64,000 nt of DNA from Rhyacophila brunnea. Taxonomy: Eukaryota > Arthropoda > Insecta > Trichoptera > Rhyacophilidae. This document shows, in pieces, positions 45,164-56,446 of the stretch. Made by a program: the position numbers and the translations under genes. Location: positions 2,170,001-2,234,000 of the forward strand of contig JAGYXB010001793.1 in the NCBI GenBank assembly GCA_022495005.1, written 5' to 3'. How positions within the stretch are numbered: position 1 is the stretch's first letter; every line of letters starts with the position of its first letter. The notes beneath the pieces were generated by a model that saw nothing but the letters and a program-made list of their open reading frames with translations, was not told the DNA's origin and ran no database searches.

Positions 45164-45521
45164 GGGGAGACCGAGGTGGGTTGACACAAAGGTGAATTGA
45201 CACAGTGACGACATCTCGAAATGGATAACTGTTATGAGTATAGCAATATTGCAGTTCGAACTCTTTTTACAAATGCATCGACCTGCTAGTACATTCTAAG
45301 GCTGTGTGAAAAGCGATTGTGCTGCAAAATAAACCAAAAGTAAATTTTCGGCCACCTTTTTCAAATTATTTTTCTATAAAGTATATTTTGGTAACATGAG
45401 CTTAATATTTGTGTAGCATAATAATTATTTCAATTTTATAATTACACTTTGTTTTGTTTTGTTTTATGACGAAGTTATGACCAAAAATTTAAAAATTGTG
45501 TCAACCCACCTCGGTCTTCCT
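45164..45521. mobile_element. TA-flanked MITE, about 358 bp
   Basis: GGGGAGACCGAGGTGGGTTG on the left and, complementing it, CAACCCACCTCGGTCTTCC on the right (45501-45520) are inverted over about 25 bp and bordered by TA on each side (45162-45163, 45522-45523). TA duplication suggests a Tc1/mariner-type parent. No coding sequence. Confidence 0.75.
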
Positions 45522-45699
45522 TACCATTCTTATTCTGATTCCAACTTTTGATTAAATCGAGTAGAGTATATGATCCATAAATTTGCACTCCGATTCTAGA
45601 ATGAAAATGCTATAATATATTCTAAAAATATTTTTTTTACATATATTATATATTTATTTATTACTACATATTATGTTAATACAAGTGAATATCATTTGT

Positions 45700-46680
45700 A
45701 ATATTAATACTATCGACTGAAAGTACTTGATGGAATTTGAATTTAAATTCTAATGGATTTAAGTTTTGTACTCTTCCATTTAGACTTCTTGAATGTAGTA
45801 TTTATTGATTATTATTTAATGATCTATTATTAGGTCTTGACGATCTATACGCCTATTAATTGTATCATTAGTGATAGGGTTTTTTACAAATACTTCAACT
45901 ACCTATTCATGATGTTCTTATTTTATTGAATGCATTTATTATATAAGTTAGAATAATTAATTGAATTCATTGTTAGTGTATATCGTCACCGTTCAGGCAA
46001 AAGTCACCAACCCTGAAAATGGCAGTTTTGAGTTGAGTATGTCACCCGAAGCGTAAAATTATGTTCTTTAAGATGCAAAACTCACCACGGTACATCAGTT
46101 AGTAAAATTTTGCTTAAATCCGAATTATTTGTTTTTCACTAAATGACTTTCGATAAAATCTTAACAAGCAAAAGTCATTATAGGTGAATATATATTATTG
46201 ACTATATAAAAAAAAAATCCTTCGTTATAAATATACAAGCAGAAGTCACTATACTATGGATGGTAAGTTTTACTGATCCTTCTTTTGGCCAACATTGTTC
46301 AGATTATTAACAAGCAAAAGTTACCAAACCATAATTGAGCTACCTTGCCTCCTTCAAAACCTTCCAGATGTTTTAATTAGCATCAAAAAGTAAAATTACC
46401 TTAAAGAAATTATTAAGAAGACATGATAAAATAATTTAATGTAGATAAAACCATAAAAACATTAAAATGTGATTTTTCCTGCATTTTCAAACTTTCAAAT
46501 TGCGATATCTCAAAACTATGTTTTTAGGGTTGGTGACTTTTGCCTGAACGGTGACGATATATACCTTTTGGTGAGTGCACATAGTGTCTGAAGATGCTGA
46601 AAGGCGAAAACCGGGTCGCAAAAAACAACTCAAATGGAATAAATAGTAAGAAAATTAAATCCATTAGTATTTGAATATCA
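45700..46680. repeat. family H inverted-repeat element, copy 2, interrupted
   Basis: Left part (45700-45983) and right part (46556-46680) match 16055-16420 in order: ATTAATACTATCGA, CTTGATGGAATTTGAATTTA, TTCATTGTTAGTGTATAT, then CCTTTTGGTGAGTG, AGATGCTGAAAGGCGAAA, GGGTCGCAAAAAAC. A separate 572-bp element lies between. The inner end of the left arm (GTCGTTTTTTGCGAC) has been lost. Confidence 0.7.
45984..46555. mobile_element. 572-bp element with 35-bp perfect inverted ends
   Basis: Left CGTCACCGTTCAGGCAAAAG then TCACCAACCCT; the right end is its exact complement. The match includes the flanking ATAT, so the target is TATA/ATAT-like. Internal copies of CAAGCAAAAGTCATT (46166), CAAGCAGAAGTCACT (46238) and CAAGCAAAAGTTACC (46312) repeat the sub-terminal GGCAAAAGTCACC, resembling transposase-binding arrays. 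No coding sequence. Confidence 0.8.
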
Positions 46681-47655
46681 TTTGATCTAATTTTATGCGT
46701 GGTAATCGAGCAAAGAAAGAGGCGTATTATTGTAGTAGATTGTAGAAGGTGCAAAAATAGTTCAAAGTTGTAAAACGTATACCTACTCTAACTGCAAGTA
46801 ATATTCTGACTACTTCTATAACTTCTCTGTATTTCGTTTCATGATCAAAATGCTGTTTTTCACCCAAGTTATGCATATTCAATATCTCTCTATTTTTCCC
46901 TGTATAAGTAAGCGTAATTATTATAATATTTCTTATTATGTAAATCGCACGATTATTTTTATATTTAAATTCAACCTTCTCCCACCAACAATCTAAACAA
47001 TCTATTCATATTTTTCGAATACTCGATTGATATATTGATATTACCATTAGACACTATCTTAAACAAAGACTAGTCGTTATCCACTCATTCAATCATCCTT
47101 CCTCAGTTAATAAACTCAGTGAAAAAATGTCCTATGCAACCAAACAAGCCACAAAAATCAAATAATATACCTAAATAGGATGTTGACAAAATAAATAGGC
47201 GACAGTTTTGCAGCCGCACGATTATCCGGGCTGAGATAATACCGGATATCCGACAGTCGGATAAACTTCTACCCTAGGGGATTCCCCGGTTATTTATTGC
47301 GCCTAAAGAATGGTATAACTATAATATATTATCGGGGCGAGTGCATTTCCTAGATGCGGACTGATTCGGGATACTAAATCAAAAACGCTAACTCGTTGTT
47401 GTTAGTTTACTACACGGTGACACTGCAGTATATTGTTTTTCATAAAGATTTTTTTTTGGACAATCATTGTTTCACTATTTATAAGCCTTCTTCAACAATT
47501 TTATTAAAAACTATGATACCCAAACATACTTTTTATAATTAATTAATAAAATAACACAGATAACTATAAAATTATTGATATTTTCGTCATACAAACGATT
47601 TTCATATGTACTGTGCAAAGAGTCTACTTCACGAAGCTAAGAGGAAATACGACCC
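46681..47655. other. no recognised feature; odd GC patch at 47200-47300
   Basis: AT-rich except for a patch at about 47205-47300 with CGATTATCCGGG, TACCGGATATCCGA and GATTCCCCGGTTAT words. It has no open frame of note. Unassigned. Confidence 0.3.
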
Positions 47656-47660
47656 AGGTT

Positions 47661-48355
47661 TAACGGCCCACATGCCCAACGTAGGTAAAAATAGAGTTTT
47701 ATGGTATTTTCAAAGCATTAGCCTGAACATTCCTTAAACGTTGTAGATAATCTATTTATATAATTTTAAAGCTGCATTATCCTTTATATTTATTTTAAAC
47801 ATTTGATGACTGCATAAAGTATTTTTATTAGGTAAAATAGTATTCTTTTAAACGTCTCATTCTAATGTTTTAGAATATAGTCATATTTCAGTACATCCAT
47901 GTTAAGTGGTGTTAATTTTTTTAGGTTTATTAATTTTTAAACGCATTTATAAAACAATTAGTAAAATTAATGTTAACATTATATAGTGAAATATTTACGA
48001 TAATAAACTATATTTTATAATCTCTGTGATCCCAAAGTTGCCAAGAGTTAGGCATTTTATTATTCAAAAAATGGGCTCGATTAATAAATTTAAAGATAAT
48101 TCTAAATATACTGATTATAAGCTATGTCTTGGACCATTCAAATGTGATAAACATCCTACGAATAATGATTGTTTTATAATAATTATTGACCTAAGAATAA
48201 GGTAGTATTTTTTTGAAATACGCCATTTCTATTGGCATTTCCCAGTGGTTAAGCTACAACATACGGCCGTAGCCATAAATTGAAAAACGATAAATGAAGT
48301 AGGGAGTAAGATCATGTTTACGCGCGTGTTTGAACATGTACCGTTTTAAAAAAAC
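47661..48355 (+). mobile_element. foldback palindrome family, single left arm
   Basis: Starts TAACGGCCCACATGCCCAAC and carries one complete arm, through TTTGATGACTGCATAAAGT, AATAAGGTAGTATTTTTTTG and CATACGGCCGTAGCCATAAA, to ACGCGCGTGTTTGAACATGT and ACCGTTTTAAAAAAACG near the palindrome centre. The second arm is absent; a minus-strand family A repeat begins immediately. Confidence 0.8.
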
Positions 48356-48690
48356 GATTTATTTTTAATTATTGAATATATTTACATAATTTTGAAAACA
48401 CTTCTGAGAAAATATATGAAAACCAATATAAAGAATCTTTTTTTTTAAAGTAAGACACCCCGCAGGATCAAGCCTGTATCTCTCGGGTATCGCGCCCATT
48501 CACATATACCACTATGCTAAAGGAGTCATACTCAATTGCGACAAATTTTAACTAAGGGCATTAATACTCTCTGAAGCGTTTTCCAAATTGAGCTACTATT
48601 GGCGATCGGCTTTTGTATTTTACTAACCGACGTCATGGATCACTCCAAGATTTTTTGTTGTAATTTACTTGAACTTGCTAATAATTTTAA
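48356..48690 (-). repeat. tRNA-like repeat (family A), copy 8
   Basis: AATTTTGAAAACACTTCTGAG, AAGTAAGACACCCCGCAGG, ATCAAGCCTGTATCTCTCGG (B side), CCACTATGCTAAAGGAGTC (A side), GGCGATCGGCTTTTGTAT and CGTCATGGATCACTCCAAG follow in minus-strand family order. Confidence 0.7.
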
Positions 48691-49199
48691 TGTATATTTT
48701 AATATAGATAAGTTTAAATTTGATATTATATATATATATATTATTAAAACCTACAATTATTGATTTCTTCATAATAATGTTACAATGTTTAATAATATTT
48801 CTCGTGGAATACCCTGTAGTCGTGTAGTATTATCTTTTTTTGACTAATATAGTGTTTGTAGTGAAGATTTATGTCCAACAGAAGTTCTGTCAAATTGCAT
48901 GACTTATAATTGACCCACTGTATAAGTGTATATAAATACCTAAACCAACATCAAAAGAAAAAAAATATTATGTTCGTGTAGGTAATTAATGCATTCATAT
49001 CATAATGTTCCAGATCCACTGACGACTCTTTTAGAAAAATGATTAATTTACGTTAAATATTTTGACGCTGGCAATAAATTTCATTTTTTGTTTATGTCAA
49101 CGGGAATTAATTTTACTTCACAATAATTCTGTGAATATATTTTAACATAATTAATTTTATGACAAATTGTAAAATATTAATTATATGTTATTATTATTT
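48691..49199. other. no recognisable feature
   Basis: AT-rich, with a TATATATATATA run near 48727-48740. Confidence 0.35.
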
Positions 49200-49435
49200 A
49201 CGTAACTACACATGCATGAATTTATTAGTTAATATTATTGTAAATAAACAAATATTTTTTGACAATTATCTAATATGGCTTGGATTAGGCAGGGCTTAGT
49301 TGAATTTTAAAATCTCGTAAGCACTATCTACATATTGTAGTCTTGGTTCAATGAAAACGTATAAATAAATATAAACGTAAAATTATGCACGGATCTTAAC
49401 AGCCTACCTCCACCCTTCGCCACTGGTATGTTTTC
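49200..49435. mobile_element. partial copy of the 12371 hAT MITE
   Basis: Shares ATGGCTTGGATTAGGCAGGG, the block around TTGAATTTTAAAA, and the right end ATCTTAACAGCCTACCTCC then ACCCTTCGCCACTG with 12650-12798. The left end was not found, so no target duplication can be checked. Confidence 0.65.
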
Positions 49436-50150
49436 CCCATAATGTATTCTATTTTTTTCTCTTTATACTTCCTTGCTTCGATATCCACAACTATCCTTCA
49501 GACGTTTCTAGCATAATATGCATGTCTCTCCGACATGGCACATTGAGTTTTTTCTATTTCTTCGTGCTATTCTGTGATGCACCCAGGAAACCCAGGAGTA
49601 GACTATATTATATCTGTATAGTTCTCTCATGGATACTATGGAGATTTTTTTGAATCTCTCTCATTTTACAACACGTCTTTCTGAGTATTTTATATGAGCT
49701 CAGACCCACCTCACGACGACTTGCTATCGGGTTTATGTCAAACATGTTAATTTATTTGAAATACACAATATTTTCACTGTTTGTGAGCTTTTAAAATTCC
49801 AACGATGTTCTTCTGGGTAACGACTCGTTCAGCTTCCTTCAACAGAAGCTTTCGCCACTGGCATGCCATGCACGATAGTATTAATTATTGCCCATACATA
49901 AAGTAACTCTAAAATGCCATTAAAATATGAAGGCAAGACCATTGAATCAATCAAACGAGATATATTAAAGCATTAATGTTAGCGACGACGCAGGGGACCT
50001 GCATTTGATGCCCTGAGCTAATGTCGTTATTCGTTTGTCTTATTTTAACAGGGTTGTCAAAAAATATTCGCACAATTAATAATAAATTGCTTAGTTATAA
50101 TAAGTAATAGGAACACTATCTCGCATCAGACAACATGTTAATCAAAGGTT
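49436..50150. other. no recognisable feature
   Basis: Mixed composition; no open frame or shared repeat supported. CTTTCGCCACTGGCATGC at about 49852 may be an isolated hAT-type end. Confidence 0.3.
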
Positions 50151-50151
50151 A

Positions 50152-52172
50152 TTAAGGGTAAGCTCTACAGAATTGCCCTTGAGAATTGAAAATATGATTT
50201 TTTTATATGTGGTCCGGAATTGTTGGTCTACTAGCAATATACAAAGGTCGCCGACAATGCTTGTGTCAAATGTAAATGGTCTCTAAATTAAATTTAAATC
50301 ATAAACACGGTCGACGTGAAGACAGAATGGGGTGACCAAAAAATAATATCTTCTAATATAGGTAGGTACGTAAATGTTACTAAATTCAATTTGTTAATCA
50401 ACTGTTTGGGAGAAAGTATTGCAACCAATATGATGGTGACATTTTCAATTATATGGTTGCCACAATATAAACTTAATAATATATTAATAACTTTTTAACC
50501 TGAAATTGTCCGAGAATTAAACATACGAAGGATGTTGAAATGCATATCTACCTACATTTTTATTTCATGTGCTATCCAAAAAACATTAATAATGAATAGT
50601 GTTTATTTGTAATGTTTAGGACCTACGTATTAAAAATAATAGGTATTGTTTAATTCTAATGCATATTTTTTAAAACGTAGAATTTAGTGTCTGCCTATTA
50701 TAAAAAGAAAGTGACTTTTTATTGAATGCGCAACTTCACTTTTATACTAGTGAAACAAGTGGAAGGTAGAACCATTATTGCATGTAAAGGCAATGGGCGA
50801 AATAATTTATATCATGAGTGCCTAAAAATAATTATTAACATACAGTCACTAGATACATTATTTTTTTATTAGTCCATCCGACTGGCGGGCGACGCCAGGG
50901 CTGTCGACGCAATTAATTATATTGTACTTTTTAAATTTTATTTATAATATATTTTATTCAATTTTTGTGCATCTAATGCCGGGTCCACACTGGCAACATG
51001 TCGCGCAACAACCTCGATAAATTTTACGATAATTATCATAATGGCTTAAGAAATTTTACGATAATTATCATACTTATCGTAAAATTTAACGAGGTTGCCG
51101 GCTACATGTTGCCAATGTGGACCCTGCATAATATCCACTGTGGTTCACGTAGTGGAATGGACCTGTTGTTTCTGGGGTCAACTAATTCAAGAAGTAAACA
51201 CCCATGATAGAATTTTTCTAGTTTTAGTTGCATTATATTCCAAAACTCATTTTGGATTTTATAAATGGAAATTTCTTGGTGTACATAGTAAACAAACCTA
51301 CGAATAAAAAAAGACAGGAAGGAACATACTGATTCATCGCCATAAAAACTGGCAACCAAATTCGCCATTTTGGAAAGCGATGACTTTGCGAAAACAAATA
51401 TCGTGTGGTCTGCACGTGTGCGGTAAACTTAAATAGGTAATTTTGTGTATTTTATGTTTGTGTATCATGCATTGTTGGCCATATTTTCCGGTCTTTCTTG
51501 ATTGCCGTGACACAATATGTTCCTTCCAGTCTTTTTTATTCATAGAAAAAACAGTATGTTGTATTAGTTATATAACGTATTATGAATCTGTAATAAAATA
51601 ATACACAATTAAAATATTTTCAAATTGAAAAAAACACATTTTCATAGCTTTGAGCCGTGCTCACTCATGAATGTCGAATATTCTTCATTTAGGTAAGTAT
51701 ATACAAATTTTGATGTTATCTTGCAAATTAAACAGGTATCTGACCTTTTCACTATATTATACATGTACCTACATGCAAATGTATTGTTTTCAAATAATTG
51801 ATATGGATTATATATCATCGTATTATTTTCTCGAAATCATAAACATACTATAATAGTATTTGAGTATCAACCTACGCTCAATTTGAATTAGGTAATAATA
51901 ATACTATGACGAAATTAACATTTTAAAAATATTAATGCATATAATATTTTGACAGCCCTGTTTTCTGATCGGCGGACACGTGCAGTTGTTTATCAAATAA
52001 TAATGTGTAAGACGGCCGACAATGCCAATAATATTTTTTTTTTTTTTTAATAAAATCTCCGATGATTAGTGATTTTTGCGAAAATATCGATTTAAATTAA
52101 CGTCCTAACGACGCCGATGTCCTTTTGATACTAGATTATATTTCAATCTCCTCCTCTTGAGCCCCCTCTTAA
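50152..52172. mobile_element. TTAA-bounded repeat, copy 1 (about 2.0 kb)
   Basis: Begins TTAAGGGTAAGCTCTACAG and ends GAGCCCCCTCTTAA. Copy 2 (52920-54418) has the same two ends in the same orientation and shares GAATTGAAAATATGATTTTT, GGTCTACTAG, CAGGGCTGTCGA, TATCCACTGTGGTTCACGTA, GACAGCCCTGTTTTCTGATC and AAAATCTCCGATGATTAGTG. Short GGG/CCC inverted ends inside TTAA recall piggyBac-type elements, but no transposase is present. About 0.5 kb near 50290-50880 is absent from copy 2. Confidence 0.6.
50977..51128. mobile_element. palindromic MITE (family C), TAA duplication, copy 1
   Basis: Bordered by TAA on both sides. Left TGCCGGGTCCACACTGGCAA and complementary right TTGCCAATGTGGACCCTGCA fold together, with inner TTTTACGATAATTATCAT words also inverted. 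A three-base TAA duplication suggests a PIF/Harbinger-type parent. The frames at 50998-51307 run through it and are not genes. Confidence 0.8.
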
Positions 52173-52214
52173 CGTAGTCATTTGTCACACATAGGTATGT
52201 ATTAAAAAATAATA

Positions 52215-52870
52215 TACCATTTCTTTTATTCAACGAATAATTCACAAAATTTTGAGAATGTAACATTCTATATATTGAACATACATAACTTGAAACCACC
52301 TCAGATATATTACCTACTATAAAAAATGATATTTAGTAGTAATATAAAGTAAATAATATAAAGTATTATTAGTGCAATGACACACTATTTGAGAATTTAA
52401 CATTCTATATATTGAACATACATAAATTGAAACATATACCCATTTGAAAAATCTATTTTAGAAGAAAAAAATACGACACCCAACGGGACTTGAACCTGTA
52501 ACCGCTAGATTCGCACCAATGTGCTTTCCCAATTAAGCTGCGGGTATCCTACTGAATTACGACGTTTTTAGCTAGTAGTTCCTTCATGAAATGTTAATCA
52601 AATTGCGTTACGATGTTGGCTATCGGTTTTTGTATATCTGTCTAAGGTAGGTATTAATTAATTCCTTAATTACTAACCGACATCACGGATCACTCCATTG
52701 TTTAATTTTTATAATGTACTTTTTGTGTTTATGATTTGCTATGTAGGTCATAATTTTATAAACTATTTTTTATTCAACGAATAAGACACTATTTCAGAAT
52801 GTTACATTCTATATTATATTGAACATGCATAATTTGAAAACATCTCATGCATATAATTACTAGATTATTC
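52215..52870 (-). repeat. tRNA-like repeat (family A), copy 9, with extra tails
   Basis: Plus-strand order: tail (TTTATTCAACGAATAATTCAC, 52227), a second partial tail (52385-52430), then CGACACCCAACGGGACTTG (B side), GTGCTTTCCCAATTAAGCTG (A side), head (GGCTATCGGTTTTTGTATA, CATCACGGATCACTCC), and then another tail TTTTATTCAACGAATAAGAC at 52769. A tail thus follows the head, as if two units were joined head to tail. Confidence 0.7.
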
Positions 52871-52919
52871 GATTATCGGGAATTAAAACATAAATAGTAG
52901 GTATTAGTACAATGACATA

Positions 52920-54418
52920 TTAAGGGGACGTTCTACAGAATTGGCCTTGAGAATTGAAAATATGATTTTTTAACATGTGGTCCATAATATCTGGTCTACT
53001 AGTTCATATAAAAAGGTCGTGTCAAAGTTGTTTGTGTCAATAAATTTGCTCTATGACTCGATCCGACTCATATTTCATCAGGGCTGTCGAAGACATAAAT
53101 CATAAATATTTATAATTTTAAATTTTTATTTATAATATATATTATTTAAGTTTTGTGCATCTAATGCCGGGTCCACACTGGCGACAAGTTAAGTTGCTGG
53201 CAACCTCGTTAGATTTTACGATAATTATGATGATTATCGTAAAATTTCTTAAACAATTATGGTAAGTATCGTAAAATTTAATGAGGTTGCCAGCAACTTG
53301 TTGCCAGTGTGGAAATGGCTTAATATCCACTGTGGTTCACGTAGTGGCATGGACCTAGGGTTAACTAATTCAGGAAGTCAACACCCATGATAGAATTTTT
53401 TCCAGTTTTGGTTGCATTATATTCCAAAACTCTTCTGTAAAATCGTTTCCGATTTTATAAATGGAAATTTCTCGATGTACATAGTAAACAAACCTACGAA
53501 TAAAAAAAGACAAGAAGGAACATACTGATTCATCGCAGTAAAATCTGGAAATCAAATTCGCCATTTTGAAAAGCGACGATTTTGCGTAAACAAATATCAC
53601 GTGGTCTGTACGTGTGCGGCAAACTTCGAATGTGTTTGTAATTTTGGGTATTTTATGTTTGTGTATCACGCATTGTCGGCCATATTTGCCGGCCTTTCTG
53701 ATTGCCGTGATTTTTACACATCTTCCTTCCTGTCTGTTTTTATTCGTAGAAACAAACAGTATTAGTTATATGAAGTTGACCTTGAATCTGTAATAAAATA
53801 ATACACAATTAAAAGATTTTGAAATAGAAAAAAACACATTTCCAAGCTTTCAGCCGGGCTCACTCATGAATGTCATTCGTCATTTAGATAAGTATATACA
53901 CATTTTGATGTTATCTTGCAAAGTGCGAATGTAATGTTTTCAAATAATTGATATGCATTAATTATACCATCGTATTATTTTCTTGAAATCATAAACATAC
54001 TATAATAGTATTTGAGTATCAACCTATGTTCAATTTGAATTGGGTTATAACAATAATATACCCGTATATATATCAATAGTATGTTTGCTACAAAATCCAC
54101 CCAAGTTATCATTACGTACTTGCACAGGTTTGATTAAAAACTATGATGAAATTAACATTTTAAAAATATTAATTCATAATATTATTTTGACAGCCCTGTT
54201 TTCTGATCGGCGTACATCTTGCAGGTGTTTATAAAATAATAATAATGTTCAGCGGCAGACAATATCAATATAATAATAATGTTTCTTGAAATAAAATCTC
54301 CGATGATTAGTGATTTTTGCGAAAAGATCGATTTAAATTAACGTACTTACGACGCCGAGGTCCTTTTTATACTAAATTATATTTGAATGTCGAGCTCTTC
54401 AGCCCCCCCCCCCCTTAA
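52920..54418. mobile_element. TTAA-bounded repeat, copy 2 (about 1.5 kb)
   Basis: Starts TTAAGGGGACGTTCTACAG and ends in a C12 run followed by TTAA. Alignment blocks as listed for copy 1. It is separated from copy 1 by about 750 bp holding family A copy 9. Divergence between the copies is moderate (perhaps 80-85% by eye). Confidence 0.6.
53165..53320. mobile_element. palindromic MITE (family C), copy 2
   Basis: TAA at 53162-53164 and 53321-53323. Left TGCCGGGTCCACACTGGCGA; right end CCAGTGTGGAAATGGCT is diverged. It lies at the same relative place as in TTAA copy 1, so the insertion predates the split of the two copies. Confidence 0.75.
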
Positions 54419-54444
54419 TGCCATTGTATTAGCAGCATACAGCC

Positions 54445-54690
54445 CACGATGGCCGCGCGCCTTAAGCGTCGGTCTATAGCGTCGTGGGTCCCAGGTTCGA
54501 ATCCTGAATCTGGCAAGTACACATATTATTGTTTTTCATTTTGCGTACGAGTCAGAGTATGAACCTAATAGGTTGGGCAAGTGGCTGACATCCATTTCTT
54601 GTAAAAACAAAATCTGTTAATACAAATCTCCACCCTGTGGAGGCCCATATGATCTTATTAGGATCGGACATGGTCGAGAGATTTATTTTT
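54445..54690 (+). repeat. tRNA-derived SINE-like sequence
   Basis: GCCCACGATGGCCGCGCGCC begins a tRNA-like head with TGGGTCCCAGGTTCGAATCC (B box GGTTCGAATCC, about 54492-54502) and CTGAATCTGGCA. The acceptor arms do not pair well, so a working tRNA gene is unlikely. The body that follows (TGGAGGCCCATATGATCTTA, GGTCGAGAGATTTATTTTT) fits a SINE. The GC-rich head contrasts with its surroundings. Confidence 0.55.
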
Positions 54691-54714
54691 AAGAAGTCAC
54701 ATTGAATACATAAC

Positions 54715-54800
54715 TAATTATTAATTCAAGACGTTCACAGCATGACATTTAGAATAAAAAGTACAGGCTAATCAACTCAGTAGAAAGAAAAACAAACCGA
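54715..54800. repeat. short repeat shared with 40880-40960
   Basis: TTAATTCAAGACGTTCACAG, CATGACATTTAGAATAAAA and GTACAGGCTAATCAACTCAG match the family G copy 2 region. Fragment only. Confidence 0.5.
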
Positions 54801-54869
54801 AAAATAATTTTATAGCAAAAGAAATAAAATAAAAAACAACAATAATTCAATAAAAATACAAATTAAACA

Positions 54870-55355
54870 AGAATAATTACAAGATAAAAAGAACTTTTTA
54901 TAATATACAACGTTTTTAAATTTTCTGTTGAATCATATAAACTTGGCTTGACTAGCTAAACGATCAAAAAAAATTGTACTTAATAGAAATACTGAATAAA
55001 TATACTGAAATGTCATTTTGACACTTCATATTGATTTCCATAGTGACGCACGTATATATTAATATTAATAATTTAGTTGCTAGGACCCACTTAGCAACCA
55101 ATAATAGTTTTACTTTTTACGGATTTCTTCCGAAATAACTTTTCATACAACTGAAAATGAAATCAATTCTACTTAAAGATGGCTAAAAGTATTAAAAAAT
55201 GCATTTGCATCGTGTTCTGATATATTCTAAAAGCTTCAAATATCTAGCTAATCGGGAAGTTAGTTAAAAATCGATTGCAAGATTTGTACTGGATAAACAA
55301 CCACCGGGCAAATAAGAATACGAGCTAAGAAAAACGTTGTAATAAAATAGATTTA
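54870..55355 (+). repeat. interspersed repeat family B, copy 4 (full)
   Basis: Full order present: ATTACAAGATAAAAAGAACT, TTCTGTTGAATCATATAAAC, ACTGAAATGTCATTTTGACA, TTTAGTTGCTAGGACC, CTACTTAAAGATGGCTAAAA, GGAAGTTAGTTAAAAATCG and AATACGAGCTAAGAAAAACG. Confidence 0.7.
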
Positions 55356-55764
55356 AACAAAATACATAATGCATGGCTAAAATGTCTACATTAACATTAT
55401 TAATATATTTACTTGCCTTCTGATAAATGAAATATGTTTATTAGTTTATTGTTAGAAATGCGTATCCTATTGTAATTCCGACTACCCTATAAGATGGATA
55501 GGTAGCTATAAATCGTAGATTAAATATAAATATAATAAATTATTACAATATTTCTAGGTAATACAACGTATTCTTTCTTTAGATGTTTTGATTTCGATAC
55601 AGGTATGGGAGATAATGTTATTCGATGAGCTAACTAATATGAAAAAAGTCGATTCGTGATGCCATCTTTCGCCGCAGTTTCTCGTGCACTGACAAGTGAC
55701 ACATCAGTGCTTCTCAAATAACAAACCAATCAGTACCCACCACATTACACTAAATTTAAATAAT
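55356..55764. other. no recognisable feature
   Basis: AT-rich spacer between two same-orientation family B copies. Confidence 0.35.
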
Positions 55765-56190
55765 ATTACAAGATAAAAAGAACTTTTTATATACAACGTT
55801 TTTAAATTTTCTGTTGAATCATATAAACTTGACTTGACTAACTTAAACGATCAAAAAATGTACTTGATAGATATAATACTGAAATGTCATTTTGACACGT
55901 CATATTGATTTCCATAGTAACGCACGTATATATTTTAGTTGCTAGGACCCCAGATCCCTAGCAACCAATAATGGTGTCGAAATAACTTTTCATACAAAAC
56001 AGAATTAACTGAAAATGAATTCGATTCTACTTTAAGATGGCTAAAAGTACTTAAAAAATGCATTGGCATCGTGTTGTGATATATTCTAAAAGTTTCAAAT
56101 GTCTAGCTAGTCGGGAAGTTAGTTAAAAATCGATTGCAAGATTTGTTCCGCACAAATAAGAATACGAGCTAAGAAAAACGTTGTAAAAAG
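55765..56190 (+). repeat. interspersed repeat family B, copy 5 (full)
   Basis: Same block order as copy 4, slightly shorter in the middle (AGTTGCTAGGACCCCAGATC, GAATTCGATTCTACTTTAAG, GTCGGGAAGTTAGTTAAAAA). Confidence 0.7.
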
Positions 56191-56446
56191 GTACTAAGCT
56201 TAAATATATAATACGAAAACTATTCTTCTTCCTGTGTCAGATCTAGTTAGACGCCGGCGATGATTTTAGCTATCATTCCATATAGAGATAAGGCTGCTAA
56301 GACGTGTCATCGCATTTTTGTCATCTGTGTGCGGCTTCTTATTTATGCTTCACATCCACATGTTCCACTAATTTTGGACAAAGGCATTTAAAAACATGAA
56401 TATAATAGAGTAATATAAATACAAACCAAATACTTAAGCAATGTAA
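56191..56446. other. no recognisable feature
   Basis: Mixed-composition spacer before family F copy 2; nothing supported. Confidence 0.3.

Noticed and set aside
51233..51543. Minus-strand overlapping small genes
   Set aside because: They lie within the TTAA-bounded repeat, overlap each other and are broken in its second copy.
54445..54520. Functional tRNA gene
   Set aside because: A perfect B box is present, but arms do not fold into a convincing cloverleaf and repeat-like sequence follows.
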